From assembly GCA_945788675.1 (NCBI GenBank), contig CALZMY010000119.1, positions 1-13,290 on the forward strand: a DNA stretch of 13,290 nucleotides, read 5' to 3'. The translations under genes were made by a program, and so were the position numbers. The notes under the pieces were generated by a model. That model did no database searches. It saw only the letters and a list, made by a program, of their open reading frames with translations, and was not told the origin of the DNA. The first letter of the stretch is position 1; each line of letters begins with the position of its first letter. The stretch comes from an uncultured Gammaproteobacteria bacterium. GTDB taxonomy: Bacteria > Pseudomonadota > Gammaproteobacteria > SZUA-140. Shown here piece by piece: positions 13,019 through 13,290 of the stretch.

Positions 13019-13290
13019 CTATTCTTCACCTTTTATCCAGCCAATTTCCCATGCGGTCTGTAAACCAATAATCGCTTCATTAAGCCCTTTGGGTATTTCT
13101 GAATGTTCCTGGTCTTTTGGAATGCGCCCGCCCATCACTTCTGCATACTGCTGTGGGTAGAGCGGTTCTTTCTCCGGCTCTGCATAACCTTCGGGGAAAA
13201 CAGGCTGATTGTTGGAAAATGAATACTTATCCGTTGCGCCCAATGTATGCAGCATCTCATGCGTAATCACAAAATTGTTTTTCTGCGCCA
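13019..13290 (-). CDS. Zinc-metalloprotease-like protein with HExxHxxGxxD motif, C-terminal part
   Basis: The frame is open to the right edge, so only about the last 90 residues are visible and the start is missing; the GTG at 13270 is internal. The visible part opens with AQKNNFVITHEMLHTLGATDKY, where HEMLHTLGATD fits HExxHxxGxxD: two His ligands, a catalytic Glu and an Asp as third ligand, a metzincin-like arrangement known from snapalysin. About 30 residues later EVMGGRIP could supply the Met-turn. Then follow GLNEAIIGLQTAWEIGW and the C-terminus KGEE. A small secreted or periplasmic peptidase is likely, but the N-terminus that would show a signal peptide is outside the window. The substrate is unknown. 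Confidence 0.75.
   Translation of the reverse strand, partial: AQKNNFVITHEMLHTLGATDKYSFSNNQPVFPEGYAEPEKEPLYPQQYAEVMGGRIPKDQEHSEIPKGLNEAIIGLQTAWEIGWIKGEE

Noticed and set aside
1..13290. CRISPR arrays, tRNA or rRNA genes, transposase or phage genes
   Set aside because: No regular repeat-spacer pattern, no cloverleaf-like gene, and no recognisable mobile-element or phage protein was found by reading both strands.

Overview
The window looks like a chromosomal segment of a gammaproteobacterium with intermediate G+C content. The evidence is the neighbour pairs ubiK/glnK-amtB and priA-argS-SPOR protein, both familiar from gammaproteobacteria such as Pseudomonas, together with the protein sequences themselves. 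A CbbY-type HAD phosphatase hints at a Calvin-cycle autotroph, for example a sulfur oxidiser, but this is inference: no RuBisCO or sulfur gene lies in the window.

Layout, left to right. (1) The N-terminal part of ubiK runs leftward off the edge (1-121, minus). (2) A 384-bp divergent intergenic region holds a sigma-54 promoter and one good NtrC-type enhancer site, then the nitrogen operon glnK-amtB (506-2168), closed by a strong intrinsic terminator. (3) A two-gene FetAB/YbbLM-type transporter (2316-3739). (4) A secreted DUF4124 protein and the haem enzyme HemJ (3795-4748). (5) An AT-rich gap of about 480 bp (4749-5225) with four DnaA-box-like 9-mers. (6) priA, then a 266-bp long-inverted-repeat element that looks like a MITE, then argS and a SPOR-domain envelope protein, followed by an unrecognised 154-residue membrane-anchored protein (5226-10680). 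(7) On the minus strand, a CbbY-like phosphatase, a GGEEF diguanylate cyclase and the C-terminal end of a zinc-metalloprotease-like protein with an HExxHxxGxxD motif that runs off the right edge (10736-13290).

How the genes work together. GlnK and AmtB form the ammonium-uptake and PII-sensing pair, and the upstream region shows NtrC/sigma-54 control directly. PriA (replication restart) and ArgS (arginyl-tRNA synthesis) are housekeeping genes. The rest is a set of short, independent transcription units.

Most of the window is ordinary core genome. The parts worth a second look are the DnaA-box cluster upstream of priA, the inverted-repeat element between priA and argS, the FetA-like ATPase lacking the usual Q-loop glutamine, the unknown gene after the SPOR protein, and the partial metalloprotease. 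I found no tRNA, rRNA, CRISPR array, transposase or phage gene, and nothing that clearly amounts to a new multi-gene system.
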